Shown here in pieces: positions 7,534 through 17,067 of a stretch of 34,840 nt of DNA (position 1 is its first letter; every line of letters begins with the position of its first letter). Both the position numbers and the translations under genes were made by a program. The stretch comes from Desulfovibrio sp. (GTDB taxonomy: Bacteria > Desulfobacterota > Desulfovibrionia > Desulfovibrionales > Desulfovibrionaceae), in assembly GCA_031272715.1 (NCBI GenBank), contig JAISTH010000080.1, positions 1 to 34,840 of the forward strand. Direction: 5' to 3'. The notes under the pieces were generated by a model. It was not told the origin of the DNA and ran no database searches. It was given only the letters and a program-made list of their open reading frames with translations.

Positions 7534-10500
7534 TCAGAGGGTCGCCGCCTCCTCCACGGTCTCGAAGGCGTCGATGATGTCCCCTTCCTTGATGTCGTTG
7601 AAGTTCTCGAGGCTAATGCCGCACTCGTTCCCCTTCACCACTTCCCTGGCGTCGTCCTTGAAGCGCTTGAGGGAGTCGATCTTGCCGGTGTGGACGACCA
7701 CGCCCTCCCGCAGCAGCCGGATGCCGGCGTTCCGGGTGATCTTCCCGTCCGAGACGTAGGAGCCGGCGACGGTTCCCACCTTGGGGACGCTGTATATCTT
7801 CCGCACCTCGGCCTGGCCCAGGTAGACCTCGCGCTGCACCGGGGCCAGCAGGCCGGCCATGGCGCTCTTGATGTCGTCCACGAGCTTGTAGATGATGTCG
7901 TAGAAGCGCACGTCCACGTTCTCGTGGTCGGCCATCTCCTTGACCTTCGCCGTGGGCCGCACGTTGAAGCCGATGATGATGGCCTGGGAGGCGGAGGCGA
8001 GCATGACGTCGGACTCCGTGATGGCCCCTGCCGCGCCGTGCATGATGTGCAGGCGCACCTTTTCGGTGCTCAGCTTGTTCAGCGCCTCGGTGATGGCCTC
8101 CAGCGACCCTTGCACGTCGGCCTTGACCACGAGGTTCAGGACCAGGGTCTCCTGGTCGGATGCCTTGTGTTCGAGGAAGCTTTCCAGGGTGATCTTGGTC
8201 CCCTTGGAGAGTTCCTTCTCCCGCTGCTTCATGGCGCGGGAGTCGGCGATGCGCCGCGCCATCTTCTCGTCGGCGAGGACCAGGAACTCCTCGCCGGCCT
8301 CGGGGACGCCGTCGATGCCCTGGACTTCCACGGGCAGGGACGGGCCGGCCTCCTTGACCTTCTTGCCCTGGTCGTTGGTCAGGGCGCGGACCCTGCCGGA
8401 GAAGGCACCGCACAGGAAGTTGTCTCCGGGCTTCAGCGTGCCTTCCTGGATCAGCACCGTGGCGACGGGGCCGCGGCCCTTGTCCAGCCGCGCCTCCACG
8501 ATGTGGCCTCGGGCGGGTTTGTCGGGATTGGCCTTGAGTTCCATGATCTCGGACTGCAGGGCGACCATCTCCAGCAGTTCGTCCAGGCCCTGTCGGGTCT
8601 TGGCGGACACCTTCGCCACGATGGTGTCGCCGCCCCAGTCTTCGGCCTGCAGGCCCAGTTCCGCCAGTTCCCGCAGCACCCTGTCGGGGTCGGCTCCGGG
8701 CTTGTCCATCTTGTTGACGGCCACCATGATGGGCACCTTGGCGGCCTTGGAGTGGTTGATGGCCTCCTTGGTCTGCTCCATGACGCCGTCGTCGGCGGCC
8801 ACGACGAGGACGACGAGGTCGGTGATCTGGGCGCCCCGGGCGCGCATGGCCGTGAAGGCCTCGTGGCCGGGCGTGTCCAGGAAGACGATTTCGCCGCGCT
8901 TGGTCTTGACGTGGTAGGCGCCGATGTGCTGGGTGATGCCGCCGGCCTCGCCGCCGGTCACGTTGGTCTTGCGGATGGCGTCCAGCAGGGATGTCTTGCC
9001 GTGGTCCACGTGGCCCATGATGGTGACCACGGGGGGGCGGGGCTTGAGCTTCTCGGGGGCGTCCTCGGCCTGCTGGGTCAGGTACTCCTCTTCGGAGAAG
9101 CCCACCTTCTCCACCTCGTATCCGAACTCCGCGGCCACGAGGGTGGCGGTGTCGATGTCAAGGGCCTGGTTGATGGTGGCCATGACCCCCATGCCGAAGA
9201 GCACCTTGATGATCTCGTTGGCCTTGAGGCCCATGGTGTGGGCCATGTCGGCGACGCGGATGGCCTCGTCGATGCGGATCTTGCGCTTGGCCTGCTTGAT
9301 GGGCTGCGTGGTCGGGACGGCGGGCTGGGGCACCTGCTTCTGGCGGCGTCCGCCGGGGCGTCCGGTGCGGGTGCTGCGGCCACCGCGGGGGGCGTCGTCG
9401 TCATCCCGAGGCCCGAAGCCGGGCTGCTGGAAGTCCACCGTGCGGCGTGCGCCCTTGAGGCGCTTCTTCCTGCTCTGTCCTTCCCTGGAATCCGTCTGGG
9501 AACCCGGGGCCGTCTGTCCGGGGGCCTGCCTGCCGGCGCCCGCGCCGGTACCGGCGGTCCTTTGGGGCCGTGGCCGGCCCGTTCCTTCGCGCTCCTGCGT
9601 CCCGGCCGCGCGCCGGGGGGGCTGCCCGGGGCGGGAGGGGGCTTCCTGGGCGGTGCCGGCCGGGGGCCGGGAGATGATTCTCACCTTCGGCCCGCCGGAT
9701 CGTCCTGCATCCGAGCGTTCGAGGTTGGCACCTTCCTGTTTGCGGTTGTCCAGTTCCCTGGCCCGGGCGGACAGCGACGTCGTGGACATGGCGTCCGGCG
9801 ACGCCGAGGCGTCGGCGGTCATGAGACGGCTGGTTCTGGGGGGGCGGGCCGAGTGTTCCTGCGGCTTCCTGGATTCCTTGGGGGCTTCCGGCGTCTGGGG
9901 CAGATCCTGCGTCTGCTGGGCGTCCTGGGGAGACGGGACGTCCGCGACGTGGGCGGTGTCGTCTTTGGGGCCTTCGGCGGGTGGCTCGGCCGGGGCGTCG
10001 GGCTGCATTCCCGGGCGGCTGAGGACCTTGGCCGGGGGGGTCTCGATTCTCGGCGTCTTCTTCTTCCTGCCTTCTCTCGGCTTCTCCCGCTCCCTGTCCT
10101 TGCCGTGGGTCTCCTTGCCGGAGGTTTCCTTGGCGGCGTCCTTGCCGGAGGTGTCCTTGCCGATGGTGTCCTTGTCGGCGGCGTCCTTGTCGGCGCCCTT
10201 CGCGTCGGCGACGGGCTCCGCCGGCTTCTCCTGCCTGGGGGGCCGCTGGCGGACGACGGTCGTTTCCTCCGTCGGTTCCTTGGGGAGAGAGGGCCGGGGT
10301 TGGGGCGCGGGCGCGGGTTCGGCCTCGCCGGGCTTCGTCCGGCGCCTCCGGACGATGACGTCCCGGACTTCCGTGCGTTCCACGTTGCTCTGTCGCTGTC
10401 CATCGCAGTGGCTGCGCACGCTGGCCGCCTCCTCGGCGGTCAGCGTGCCCACGGTGCTCTTGGCGGGCATGCCCAGCTCGCGCAACGCCTTCAGCACGTC

Positions 10501-10560
10501 CTTCATCTGGACGTTCATCGACGCGGCCAGGTCCTTGATCTTGATCTTCTCGTCAGGCAT
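7534..10560 (-). CDS. infB: Translation initiation factor IF-2
   Basis: This 1008-residue protein is IF-2, the GTPase that places initiator tRNA on the 30S subunit and joins the 50S. An IF2_N domain covers about 1-55. A long low-complexity linker follows (about 60-420), including Lys/Asp-rich near-repeats of GKD and ADKD at about 117-157 and Pro/Arg/Gly-rich stretches. A second IF2_N-like segment (about 425-500) leads into the G domain with GHVDHGKTS near 515, DTPGHEAF and NKMD. Domains II, III and the C-terminal fMet-tRNA domain follow intact. The ATG overlaps the end of ylxR by eight bases, which indicates coupling. The length is at the upper end for the family because of the linker. Confidence 0.97.
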   Translation of the reverse strand: MPDEKIKIKDLAASMNVQMKDVLKALRELGMPAKSTVGTLTAEEAASVRSHCDGQRQSNVERTEVRDVIVRRRRTKPGEAEPAPAPQPRPSLPKEPTEETTVVRQRPPRQEKPAEPVADAKGADKDAADKDTIGKDTSGKDAAKETSGKETHGKDREREKPREGRKKKTPRIETPPAKVLSRPGMQPDAPAEPPAEGPKDDTAHVADVPSPQDAQQTQDLPQTPEAPKESRKPQEHSARPPRTSRLMTADASASPDAMSTTSLSARARELDNRKQEGANLERSDAGRSGGPKVRIISRPPAGTAQEAPSRPGQPPRRAAGTQEREGTGRPRPQRTAGTGAGAGRQAPGQTAPGSQTDSREGQSRKKRLKGARRTVDFQQPGFGPRDDDDAPRGGRSTRTGRPGGRRQKQVPQPAVPTTQPIKQAKRKIRIDEAIRVADMAHTMGLKANEIIKVLFGMGVMATINQALDIDTATLVAAEFGYEVEKVGFSEEEYLTQQAEDAPEKLKPRPPVVTIMGHVDHGKTSLLDAIRKTNVTGGEAGGITQHIGAYHVKTKRGEIVFLDTPGHEAFTAMRARGAQITDLVVLVVAADDGVMEQTKEAINHSKAAKVPIMVAVNKMDKPGADPDRVLRELAELGLQAEDWGGDTIVAKVSAKTRQGLDELLEMVALQSEIMELKANPDKPARGHIVEARLDKGRGPVATVLIQEGTLKPGDNFLCGAFSGRVRALTNDQGKKVKEAGPSLPVEVQGIDGVPEAGEEFLVLADEKMARRIADSRAMKQREKELSKGTKITLESFLEHKASDQETLVLNLVVKADVQGSLEAITEALNKLSTEKVRLHIMHGAAGAITESDVMLASASQAIIIGFNVRPTAKVKEMADHENVDVRFYDIIYKLVDDIKSAMAGLLAPVQREVYLGQAEVRKIYSVPKVGTVAGSYVSDGKITRNAGIRLLREGVVVHTGKIDSLKRFKDDAREVVKGNECGISLENFNDIKEGDIIDAFETVEEAATL

Positions 10561-10801
10561 GTCTTCTCCCCTTGCGCGTTCCGGGCCTGTACTTGGCGAA
10601 TCGCCGCACGCACAGGGGATCGGAACACAGGTACCAGCCTCTGCCCGGGCTGGTTTTGTCGCTGTCGACGGTCAGGGTCCCCTGGGGCGTCAGGACGTGG
10701 CGAACCAGCGTGCCTTTGGGGAACCGACCGCGACAGATGGCGCACATGCGGATCGGCACGTGGGGCCGGTCCGGTGCGCCGTGAGATGTTTCATTCTCCA
10801 T
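10553..10801 (-). CDS. ylxR: YlxR-family RNA-binding protein
   Basis: This 82-residue basic protein has the YlxR (DUF448) signature: [19 protein letters not shown], then [18 protein letters not shown]. YlxR is classically encoded between nusA and infB, as here, and has been described as a small RNA- or nucleoid-binding protein. I chose ATG 10801, which lies inside the last codons of nusA and overlaps it by 11 bases (ATGGAGAATGA); a longer Arg-rich upstream extension is only the antisense reading of the nusA tail. It overlaps infB by eight bases, so nusA, ylxR and infB form a tight coupled chain. Confidence 0.9.
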   Translation of the reverse strand: MENETSHGAPDRPHVPIRMCAICRGRFPKGTLVRHVLTPQGTLTVDSDKTSPGRGWYLCSDPLCVRRFAKYRPGTRKGRRHA

Positions 10802-12185
10802 GGGTCCCGCCCTCGCCTGGAACCTCCCTCGGCGCATCGCCCTCCGTGGCCGGGGCGTCCTCCGCCGGGGTCTCCTTCGGGGCCTTCGCGCTTTCCCCCT
10901 CCGCCTTGGCCGTCTCCGGCGCGCCTTCGGGCGCGGCATCGGTCTGGATGTTGGGCGCCAGGAAGCTGATGGCCGCCCTCAGATCCGTGATGCGCGCAGG
11001 GGCTATGCCCAGCTTCTGGGAGAGTTCCTCGTCCCCGGCCTCCTGGAGGCTCGCAAGCGACGTGTACCCGGCATCCAGCAGCGTCTCCAGGGGAACCTCG
11101 ATCACGCTCGCCAGCTGCTCCAGACCGCGGCCGATGGCGTTGGCCTCGCTGTACCGGGTCTCCGTGTATATATCGATCTTCCAGCCCAGGAGCGTCGCGG
11201 CCAGCTTCACGTTCTGCCCCTTGCGGCCGATGGCGTTGGTGAGCTGGTCGTCGGGGACGATCACCTCCAGCAGCCGTTCGTCGTCGTCCACCACGATCCG
11301 CAGCACCAGCGCCGGCGCCAGCGCGTTGCGGGCGTACGTGGCGATCTCCGTGCTCCAGACCACGATGTCGATGCGCTCCCCGTGGAGCTCCTGGACGATG
11401 TTCTGTATCCGGGATCCCCTGACCCCGACGCAGGCTCCCACGGGATCGACGTCCCTCTCCCTGGAGAGCACCGCGACCTTCGCCCTGGACCCGGGATCCC
11501 GGGCCACGGACATGATCTGCACCACGCCGTCGTCCACCTCGGGCACCTCGCGCTTGAAGAGGGCGGTCATGTACGACTCTCCCGCCCGGGAGATGACCAC
11601 TTGGGGCCCGCGGCCCTCCTTGCGCACGGAGATGATGATGGCCTGCACCCTGTCGCCCCGCTTGAAATGCTCCCGGGGGATCTGCTCCTCCCTGGGCAGG
11701 ATGGCCTCGGTGCGGCCCAGATTGACGACCCATCCGCCCTTGTCCCGGCGCTGGACGATGCCGGAGACGATCTCCCCGACCCTGTCCTTGTACTCCTCGT
11801 ATATGATCTCCTGCTCGGCGTCCCGCATGCGCTGGATGATGACCTGCTTGGCGGACTGGGCCGCGATGCGCCCCAGATCCTCCACCTTGACCCTGAAGCC
11901 CACTTCGTCGTCGAGCTGCACGTTGGGATCGTGGCGCATTGCATCGGCGAGGGCGATCTCCCTCTCGGGGTTGCTCACATCGTCGTCCTCGACGACGACC
12001 TTGAACTGGTAGACCTCGATGTCCCCCGTCTCCTCCTTGTAGTTGACCTCGATGTCCATGTCGTCGCTGAACCGGCGCAGCACAGAGATGCGCACCGCCT
12101 CCTCGAGGGTGTCGACGAGCATGTCCTTGTCGAGGCCCCTGTCCTTGCAGATCGTCTCGATGGCCTTCTTGAGTTCGTGGTTCAT
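10791..12185 (-). CDS. nusA: Transcription elongation/termination factor NusA
   Basis: This 464-residue protein has the N-terminal RNA-polymerase-binding domain (about 1-125), the S1 domain (about 135-200, with [21 protein letters not shown]), and two KH domains (about 205-345, with [11 protein letters not shown] and [11 protein letters not shown]). One C-terminal helix-hairpin-helix repeat (about 360-415) follows, then a short acidic Ala/Glu/Pro tail. It acts in pausing, termination and antitermination. The single C-terminal repeat differs from the two acidic repeats of E. coli NusA. It lies 96 bases after rimP in the same transcript, whose leader carries an intrinsic terminator that NusA itself could act on. 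Confidence 0.97.
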   Translation of the reverse strand: MNHELKKAIETICKDRGLDKDMLVDTLEEAVRISVLRRFSDDMDIEVNYKEETGDIEVYQFKVVVEDDDVSNPEREIALADAMRHDPNVQLDDEVGFRVKVEDLGRIAAQSAKQVIIQRMRDAEQEIIYEEYKDRVGEIVSGIVQRRDKGGWVVNLGRTEAILPREEQIPREHFKRGDRVQAIIISVRKEGRGPQVVISRAGESYMTALFKREVPEVDDGVVQIMSVARDPGSRAKVAVLSRERDVDPVGACVGVRGSRIQNIVQELHGERIDIVVWSTEIATYARNALAPALVLRIVVDDDERLLEVIVPDDQLTNAIGRKGQNVKLAATLLGWKIDIYTETRYSEANAIGRGLEQLASVIEVPLETLLDAGYTSLASLQEAGDEELSQKLGIAPARITDLRAAISFLAPNIQTDAAPEGAPETAKAEGESAKAPKETPAEDAPATEGDAPREVPGEGGTHGE

Positions 12186-12281
12186 ATCTGGAAACCTCGC
12201 AGTGTGCGACGTTCGTTGCGCATCGATGTCCGATGCCTTGTTCCGTCCGCGTCGTCCCGCGGCGCCATGGCCCGTCCGGGC

Positions 12282-12887
12282 CTAGGCTCCTGCCGCATGG
12301 GCATCGGCCTTCGTCGGCCTGCCCTCCGGGGCGTCCGTCCGTCGGCCCTTCCCGGGCTTCTGGGGACGCCGGAAGACGTGGTGGCGGCTGGCCTTGCGGA
12401 CGTTCCCCCATGGCAGCCGGACGGGCTCCCGTCCTTCCTCGAGGACGTCCCCCGCTTCCGTGACCTTCGCCGGGCGAAGCACGATGTCCTCGCCCTCCAG
12501 GGCGGCGAGCACGCCGCGCCAACGCCTCCGGTTCCCGCATCCTTCGCCGCCGGCCCTCTCGAGGACCACGTCGACGACGTCCCCGACGTAGGGGGCGAGC
12601 TGGTCCGGCCGGAAGAACCTCCGGTTCAGTCCCGGCGTCGAGACTTCGAGCACGTATGCGTCGCCGATGGCGTCCTCCACCTCCAAGGCAAGCCCCAGCC
12701 GCCTGGAGATGGTCTCGCAGGCGTCGATGGAAGGGGACGTCTCGGCGTCGCCCGGACCGTCCACGAAGAGCCTCAACGTCAGCCGTCCCTCCCGCGGGCA
12801 TTCCACGCCCCAGATCACGAGTCCGAGGGACTCCACGAGCGGTTCGGCCAACCGCATGACCAGCTCTTCAAGGGCGTTTTCCGGCAT
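12282..12887 (-). CDS. rimP: Ribosome maturation factor RimP
   Basis: This 201-residue protein has the RimP layout: an N-terminal alpha/beta domain (about 1-85, with LGLVIWGVECPREGRLTLRL and then ISRRLGLALEVEDAI), the conserved YVLEVSTPGLNRRF (about 88-101), and a C-terminal Sm-like barrel. A basic tail of about 40 residues (RRPQKPGKGRRTD and on) is longer than usual. RimP assists 30S assembly. I chose ATG 12887, preceded by GGAG at a good distance; an upstream ATG in frame would start inside the terminator hairpin. It is the first gene of the nusA-infB operon. Confidence 0.9.
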   Translation of the reverse strand: MPENALEELVMRLAEPLVESLGLVIWGVECPREGRLTLRLFVDGPGDAETSPSIDACETISRRLGLALEVEDAIGDAYVLEVSTPGLNRRFFRPDQLAPYVGDVVDVVLERAGGEGCGNRRRWRGVLAALEGEDIVLRPAKVTEAGDVLEEGREPVRLPWGNVRKASRHHVFRRPQKPGKGRRTDAPEGRPTKADAHAAGA

Positions 12888-12908
12888 GCCTTCTCCGTTG
12901 CGGGAGAC

Positions 12909-12939
12909 AAAAAAAAGGGGGCCCAATCAGGCCACCCCC
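12909..12939 (-). terminator. Intrinsic terminator inside the rimP leader
   Basis: On the minus strand a GC-rich hairpin (five G-C pairs at the base, GGGGG 12917-12921 with CCCCC 12935-12939, and an inner two-pair stem) is followed directly by eight Ts (12916-12909). Only about 20 bases separate it from the rimP ATG, so it lies downstream of the operon promoter. A second hairpin (12941-12956, GGGAAC, GCAT, GTTCCC) abuts it. It may also end mutY transcripts. Confidence 0.75.
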
Positions 12940-13002
12940 GGGGAACATGCGTTCCCTACAGGATGTCACCGCCGCTGTTCGCGACGGCTTCTGAATCGCG
13001 GG

Positions 13003-13031
13003 AAAATATTCCCGGACCGTTCCGCTGTCAA
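13003..13031 (-). promoter_or_regulatory. Sigma70-type promoter of rimP-nusA-infB operon
   Basis: On the minus strand a perfect TTGACA (13031-13026) is followed after 17 bases by TATTTT (13008-13003). Transcription would start near 12996, giving a leader of about 109 bases. An inverted repeat (CGGGAA, TATT, TTCCCG) overlaps the -10 box and could be an operator. Confidence 0.7.
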
Positions 13032-13149
13032 GCGTATCATGCGGTTCCCGACGAAATTCCCCGCGCAATTTTCCCGGCGGCACTCCCCGAGGAGCCGTCG
13101 CCGGCCAAATCCCGCGGTCCTGCGCGGGATCGGGCGGATCCGGTCCCTG

Positions 13150-14304
13150 TCAGGAACCGGCCCCGGACACCCCGAAGAGGCTGTCCGCAAGCTTGCGGTG
13201 CGGGGAGGGGAGGGGGAGGGACTGCAGTTCCTCAAGCGTCGCCCAGCGCCATTCCGAGGCGGCGGTGAGACTTGGGGGCGGGGGCGTGCCCTGGACGGGC
13301 AGATGCACCACGAACCAGTGCATGGTGACCCTGTAGGTCGTGTAGGCGTGGACGATGACGCCCCCTTTCCTCGTGATGGACACCGTGAAGCCCGTCTCCT
13401 CGCGATATTCCCGCACGAGCCCGTCCTCGGGGGTCTCGCCGGGCTCGAGCACGCCGCCGGGGAACTCCCAGAGCCCGCCCCAGACGTCGCCCTCCTCGCG
13501 TCTCTGGACGTACACCGCGTCCCCCTGCCGCAGCACGCCCGTGGCGATGACGATGGGGGTGCGGGGGGTCTTCGGCAACGCGACAGGCCGGTCGGCGGCG
13601 ACGCCGAGATGGCGCGCGACGCAGAAGTCCGCGACGGGACACCCGGAACACTGCGGGGACTTGCGGCACACGAGGGCGCCCAGTTCCATCATCGCCTGGT
13701 TGTGCTCCCTCGCCCTGTCCTTCGGGAGGACGGCGGAGGCCAGTTCCTTCACCCTCTCGGCGCCGGGGGACTGGCGGAGGGGCGTGTCGATGTCGAAGAT
13801 CCTGGACAGCACCCGTTCCACGTTGGCGTCGATGCAGGGAACCGGGGCGCCGAAGGCGATGCTGGCGATGGCCGCCGCCGTGTACGGGCCGATCCCGGGA
13901 AGGGCGCGGATGTCCTCGATCCCGGAGGGGAAGACGCCGCCGTGGCGGGAGACGACGAGCCGCGCCGCGGCCAGCACGTTCCGGGCCCGGTTGTAGTAGC
14001 CCAGGCCCTCCCACATCTTCAGCACCTCGTCCTCCTCGGCCGCCGCAAGGACGGACAGGTCCGGGAACCGCTCCATCCACCGTTCGAAGTAGGCGACGCC
14101 GCGCTCCATCTGGGTCTGCTGGAGCATCATCTCCGATATCCAGACCTCGTAGGGGGCGTAGCGGCGACGCCAGGGCAGGGGGCGCATGTGCTCCGCGAAC
14201 CAGGAAAGCAGCGCCCGCTGCAATTCGGGGACGTGACCTTCGGGCGGGAGGTGGCGGGGCGGGGAAATGAAGGGCAGCGTGGCCTGGCGCGTTCCGGTTG
14301 CCAT
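13150..14304 (-). CDS. mutY: A/G-specific adenine glycosylase with Nudix domain
   Basis: This 384-residue protein removes adenine mispaired with 8-oxoguanine or guanine. The N-terminal glycosylase domain (about 25-240) has MMLQQTQ, the helix-hairpin-helix [12 protein letters not shown] (about 135-146) and the catalytic aspartate in [10 protein letters not shown]. The [4Fe-4S] cysteines read C-x5-C-x2-C-x5-C, one residue shorter in the first gap than the usual x6. The C-terminal MutT-like domain keeps a full Nudix box, G-x5-E-x7-REYREETGF, which most MutY proteins lose, so it may hydrolyse a nucleotide as well as read 8-oxoguanine. ATG 14304 has only a weak ribosome site. It is divergent from ppiB, with about 95 bases between them. 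Confidence 0.9.
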   Translation of the reverse strand: MATGTRQATLPFISPPRHLPPEGHVPELQRALLSWFAEHMRPLPWRRRYAPYEVWISEMMLQQTQMERGVAYFERWMERFPDLSVLAAAEEDEVLKMWEGLGYYNRARNVLAAARLVVSRHGGVFPSGIEDIRALPGIGPYTAAAIASIAFGAPVPCIDANVERVLSRIFDIDTPLRQSPGAERVKELASAVLPKDRAREHNQAMMELGALVCRKSPQCSGCPVADFCVARHLGVAADRPVALPKTPRTPIVIATGVLRQGDAVYVQRREEGDVWGGLWEFPGGVLEPGETPEDGLVREYREETGFTVSITRKGGVIVHAYTTYRVTMHWFVVHLPVQGTPPPPSLTAASEWRWATLEELQSLPLPSPHRKLADSLFGVSGAGS

Positions 14305-14335
14305 GGTGCGGCGACTTTACCCCCATGGCGAACGG

Positions 14336-14364
14336 TTGTCATCCGGGCGAGGATTCCCTATAGT
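14336..14364 (+). promoter_or_regulatory. Sigma70-type promoter of ppiB
   Basis: TTGTCA (14336-14341), 17 bases, then TATAGT (14359-14364), five of six matches in each box. The predicted leader is about 28 bases and contains AAGGAG ahead of the ATG. A weaker divergent promoter for mutY may overlap it. Confidence 0.65.
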
Positions 14365-14398
14365 CCCGGGAGCGCAACACACCAAGGAGTTTCCCGCC

Positions 14399-14908
14399 AT
14401 GGAGAAGAGTGCAGTCCCGGTCGTTCTCGAGACCACGTCCGGGGAGATTTGGCTCGAACTCGACGCCGAAAAGGCCCCGAAGACGGTCGCGAACTTCCTC
14501 AAGTACGTGGACGACGGATTCTACGGGAACACCCTGTTCCACAGGGTCATCCCGGGATTCATGATCCAGGGGGGAGGCATGTCCCCCAAGATGGAGGAGA
14601 AGGACACGGGGGCCCCCATCGCCAACGAGGCCGACAACGGCCTCCCCAACGCCCGGGGGACCATAGCCATGGCCCGCACCGGGGATCCCCACAGCGCGAC
14701 GGCCCAGTTCTTCATCAACCTCGTGGACAACGACTTCCTGAACCACAGCGCGCCGACCACGGAAGGCTGGGGATACTGCGTGTTCGGGAAGGTCGTCGAC
14801 GGCATGGACATCGTGGACAAGATCGCCAAGGTGAAAACGAAGAGCCACGGAGTGCACGAAAACGTTCCCGTGGACATGGTGCTCATAACAGGCGCCAGCC
14901 GCGTGTAG
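14399..14908 (+). CDS. ppiB: Cyclophilin-type peptidyl-prolyl isomerase
   Basis: This 169-residue protein is a single cyclophilin domain close to the cytoplasmic PpiB type. It shows [15 protein letters not shown] (about 46-60), [20 protein letters not shown] (about 94-113) and [14 protein letters not shown], with the active-site Arg, Phe, Gln and aromatic residues in place. It catalyses cis-trans isomerisation of prolyl bonds. There is no signal peptide. AAGGAG (14384-14389) fixes the ATG at 14399; longer in-frame upstream sequence is promoter. The DinB-like gene follows after 31 bases, so the two are likely co-transcribed. Confidence 0.93.
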   Translation: MEKSAVPVVLETTSGEIWLELDAEKAPKTVANFLKYVDDGFYGNTLFHRVIPGFMIQGGGMSPKMEEKDTGAPIANEADNGLPNARGTIAMARTGDPHSATAQFFINLVDNDFLNHSAPTTEGWGYCVFGKVVDGMDIVDKIAKVKTKSHGVHENVPVDMVLITGASRV

Positions 14909-14939
14909 CGGCCCCGGGCGCCCATCCGGAGGATCCACA

Positions 14940-15416
14940 ATGAAAGCGGTGGTGCAGGCCCTGCGCGGGCCTTTCGAACACAGTTGTTCCCTGGTCGCGG
15001 ACTACATCGACAAATGCCCGGACGCCATCTGGACCGAGAAGAACGGCGGATGGCCCGTGTGGCAGCAGATCGCCCACACCCTGGCGGTGATGGACTTCTT
15101 CTCCGATGCTCCCGGCAGGGAGCCTCTCGCCCCGCCCTGCTCCGTGGAGACGGCCATGCTCAAGCATCAGGGTGCGGACCTCGTCTCCAAGGACGCCATG
15201 AAGGCGTACATGGGCAAGGTGAAGGCGCGGGCGGACGCCTGGCTCGACTCCCTGGACGACGGCGCCCTCGCCGCGGTCAACGCGCACATCTCCGGGAAGA
15301 TGGGCCGGGACATGGCCAACGGCGCGCTGGTCGTGATGCTCTCCTCCCACACCCAATACCACGTCGGCAGCTGCGACGCGGCCCTGAGGGACCACGGTCT
15401 GCCCGGCGTCTTCTGA
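14940..15416 (+). CDS. DinB-like (YfiT/DUF664-type) metal-binding protein
   Basis: This 158-residue protein is a predicted four-helix bundle of the DinB superfamily. Three histidines fit the usual metal triad: H46 in QIAHTLAVMDFF, and H137 and H141 in SSHTQYHVG. Superfamily members include thiol-dependent transferases and many proteins of unknown role, and the substrate cannot be told here. GGAGG lies seven bases before the ATG. It follows ppiB closely and a strong hairpin follows the stop, so it is probably the last gene of that two-gene unit. Confidence 0.75.
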   Translation: MKAVVQALRGPFEHSCSLVADYIDKCPDAIWTEKNGGWPVWQQIAHTLAVMDFFSDAPGREPLAPPCSVETAMLKHQGADLVSKDAMKAYMGKVKARADAWLDSLDDGALAAVNAHISGKMGRDMANGALVVMLSSHTQYHVGSCDAALRDHGLPGVF

Positions 15417-15428
15417 TGCCTGACGGGT

Positions 15429-15463
15429 CGTTCCCCGCCCTCCGGACAGCAGGGCGGGGAACG
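15429..15463 (+). terminator. Strong hairpin after the DinB-like gene
   Basis: A perfect 13-base stem (CGTTCCCCGCCCT against AGGGCGGGGAACG) with a nine-base loop starts 12 bases after the stop codon. No T-run follows. Confidence 0.55.
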
Positions 15464-15567
15464 GCCCTCGACGAATCCCGGGAAGGGGCCACGCGCCCTC
15501 TCCCCGCCCATGCGCCGCCCCTCCCGTCGCCACCGCGGCGCGAACGAAACCACGGCCAGGAGCGCAA

Positions 15568-15840
15568 ATGCCCCTCTTCGAATACGTCTGTACCGCCTGC
15601 GGCAAGCCCTTCGAGGTGATCCTCCGCGCCGGCGCCGAGGTCGCCTGTCCCGCCTGCGCCTCCACAGAAGTGGAGCGCCAGCTGAGCGTGATCAGCCCCG
15701 TCAGGAAGGGGGGCTTCCCCTTCAAGCCGGGCCCGCCCCGTCCCATGGGAGCGGGCATGCCCTGCGGGGACGGCGGCTGCGGAATGGGCGCCGGGTGCGA
15801 CCCCGACCGCGGCTGCGCCGGACCCTCCTGCCCCTACTGA
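15568..15840 (+). CDS. FmdB-type zinc-ribbon protein
   Basis: This 90-residue protein begins with the FmdB/CxxC_CxxC ribbon: MPLFEYVCTACGKPFEV and then CPACASTEVERQLS, giving two CxxC pairs that should bind zinc. The remainder is Gly/Pro/Cys-rich (CGDGGCGMGAGC and on), with six more cysteines near the C-terminus, unusually many. FmdB-type proteins are small putative regulators without a settled function. AGGAG precedes the ATG. It lies 46 bases before yicC and may be the first gene of the yicC-remA-gmk unit. Confidence 0.8.
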   Translation: MPLFEYVCTACGKPFEVILRAGAEVACPACASTEVERQLSVISPVRKGGFPFKPGPPRPMGAGMPCGDGGCGMGAGCDPDRGCAGPSCPY

Positions 15841-15886
15841 CCGCGCCGTCCCGCGACTTGGCGCAATCCCCCCGGAGCGATCCCCC

Positions 15887-16786
15887 ATGTCCGAGCCCAA
15901 GGTTCACGTACGCAGCATGACGGGCTTCGGCCGCAGTCTCATCGAGACCTCCTCCGCCATCCAGCAGTGGGAGGTGCGCAGCGTCAACAGCCGCCACCTC
16001 GAGATCAAGTGGCATCTGCCCCCTGCGGCCCGGTCCCTGGAGACCCGGCTGGAAAAGGTGGTGCGGGCGGCCGCCCTGCGCGGGAACGTGGGGGTGAGCC
16101 TGCACGTGCGCCTCACCGGGGAGGACGGCACCTCGGCCGTCTTCAAGGATGCCGAGGCCAACTCCATGATCGCCGCCCTGCGCGCCCTCGCGAAGACCAA
16201 CGGGGACGATTTTCGGCCTGACTACAACGCCCTGCTGTCGGTGCGGGAACTGTGGGACACGAGCGGCGAGTCCATAGAGGACGAAATTGCCGACCAGCTG
16301 GAAAGCGGCCTCGTCCTAGCGCTGGAGGACTGGAACGAGTCCCGGGACACCGAGGGGGACGCCCTGGTGACGGACATCAGGGTGCGGATTCTGCGCATGG
16401 AGGAGTGGACGGGCCTGCTGTCCGACCGGGCCCCCGTCGTCAAGGAGGAGCGGCTCGCCACCCTTCGGGAGCGGCTGTCGGACGCCCTGGCGGCCTTGGG
16501 ACAGGAACTGGAGGAGCAGAGGTTCCTTCAGGAGGCCGTGGTCCTGGCCGACAGGCTGGACGTTTCCGAGGAGCTGACGCGGCTGGACGCCCATCTCGCC
16601 AGACTCCTGGACCTGCTCCGGGCGGGAGGGGACGTCGGCAGGCGTCTGGACTTCACGCTGCAGGAGTGCTTCAGGGAGATCAACACCCTGGGGAACAAGC
16701 TGACGGACGTGCAGCTTTCCCGGGTCGTGGTGGATTTCAAGAACGAACTGGAAAAGTGCCGTGAACAGGTGCAGAATCTCGAGTGA
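15887..16786 (+). CDS. yicC: YicC-family endoribonuclease
   Basis: This 299-residue protein has the YicC layout: an N-terminal domain opening with RSMTGFGRS and VRSVNSRHLEIKWHLP (about 8-46), and the C-terminal DUF1732 domain with GRRLDFTLQECFREINTLG (about 251-269) and a closing VVVDFKNELEKCREQVQNLE. The family has been shown to act as an RNA endonuclease in E. coli. The length is normal. GGAG precedes ATG 15887. The order yicC, DUF370, gmk is conserved in several phyla, which supports the call. Confidence 0.92.
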   Translation: MSEPKVHVRSMTGFGRSLIETSSAIQQWEVRSVNSRHLEIKWHLPPAARSLETRLEKVVRAAALRGNVGVSLHVRLTGEDGTSAVFKDAEANSMIAALRALAKTNGDDFRPDYNALLSVRELWDTSGESIEDEIADQLESGLVLALEDWNESRDTEGDALVTDIRVRILRMEEWTGLLSDRAPVVKEERLATLRERLSDALAALGQELEEQRFLQEAVVLADRLDVSEELTRLDAHLARLLDLLRAGGDVGRRLDFTLQECFREINTLGNKLTDVQLSRVVVDFKNELEKCREQVQNLE

Positions 16787-16809
16787 CCGGCACCGGACGG
16801 TGACGGCCC

Positions 16810-17067
16810 GTGGCTGAGGCCAGGCTCATCAACGTCGGCTTCGGCAATCTCGTCGTCGCCCGGAGGGTCATCGGCGTCATCGACCCCAAGTCCGCCCCCA
16901 TGAAGCGGCTCAGGGAGGACGCCAAGAACGAGCATCGTCTCGTGGACGCCACCCAGGGGCACAAGACGCGCTCCATCATCGTCATGGACTCAAACCATCT
17001 GATCCTTTCGTCGGTCCAGCCGGCGACCATCCGGCAGCGGTTCCTGCAGGAGGGGGGAAGCGAGTGA
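16810..17067 (+). CDS. remA: DUF370 / RemA-like protein
   Basis: This 85-residue protein is a DUF370 member: [20 protein letters not shown], then [23 protein letters not shown] and [16 protein letters not shown]. In Bacillus the homologue RemA is a DNA-binding activator of biofilm matrix genes that forms ring-like oligomers. Outside Firmicutes the role is not known. It starts with GTG 23 bases after yicC and shares four bases (GTGA) with the start of gmk. The symbol is by homology only. Confidence 0.85.
   Translation: MAEARLINVGFGNLVVARRVIGVIDPKSAPMKRLREDAKNEHRLVDATQGHKTRSIIVMDSNHLILSSVQPATIRQRFLQEGGSE

Noticed and set aside
7213-12012. A 1599-codon open frame on the plus strand through infB and nusA
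   Set aside because: It is antisense to two unmistakable genes in GC-rich DNA, has biased Gly/Leu/Val/His composition and no domain.
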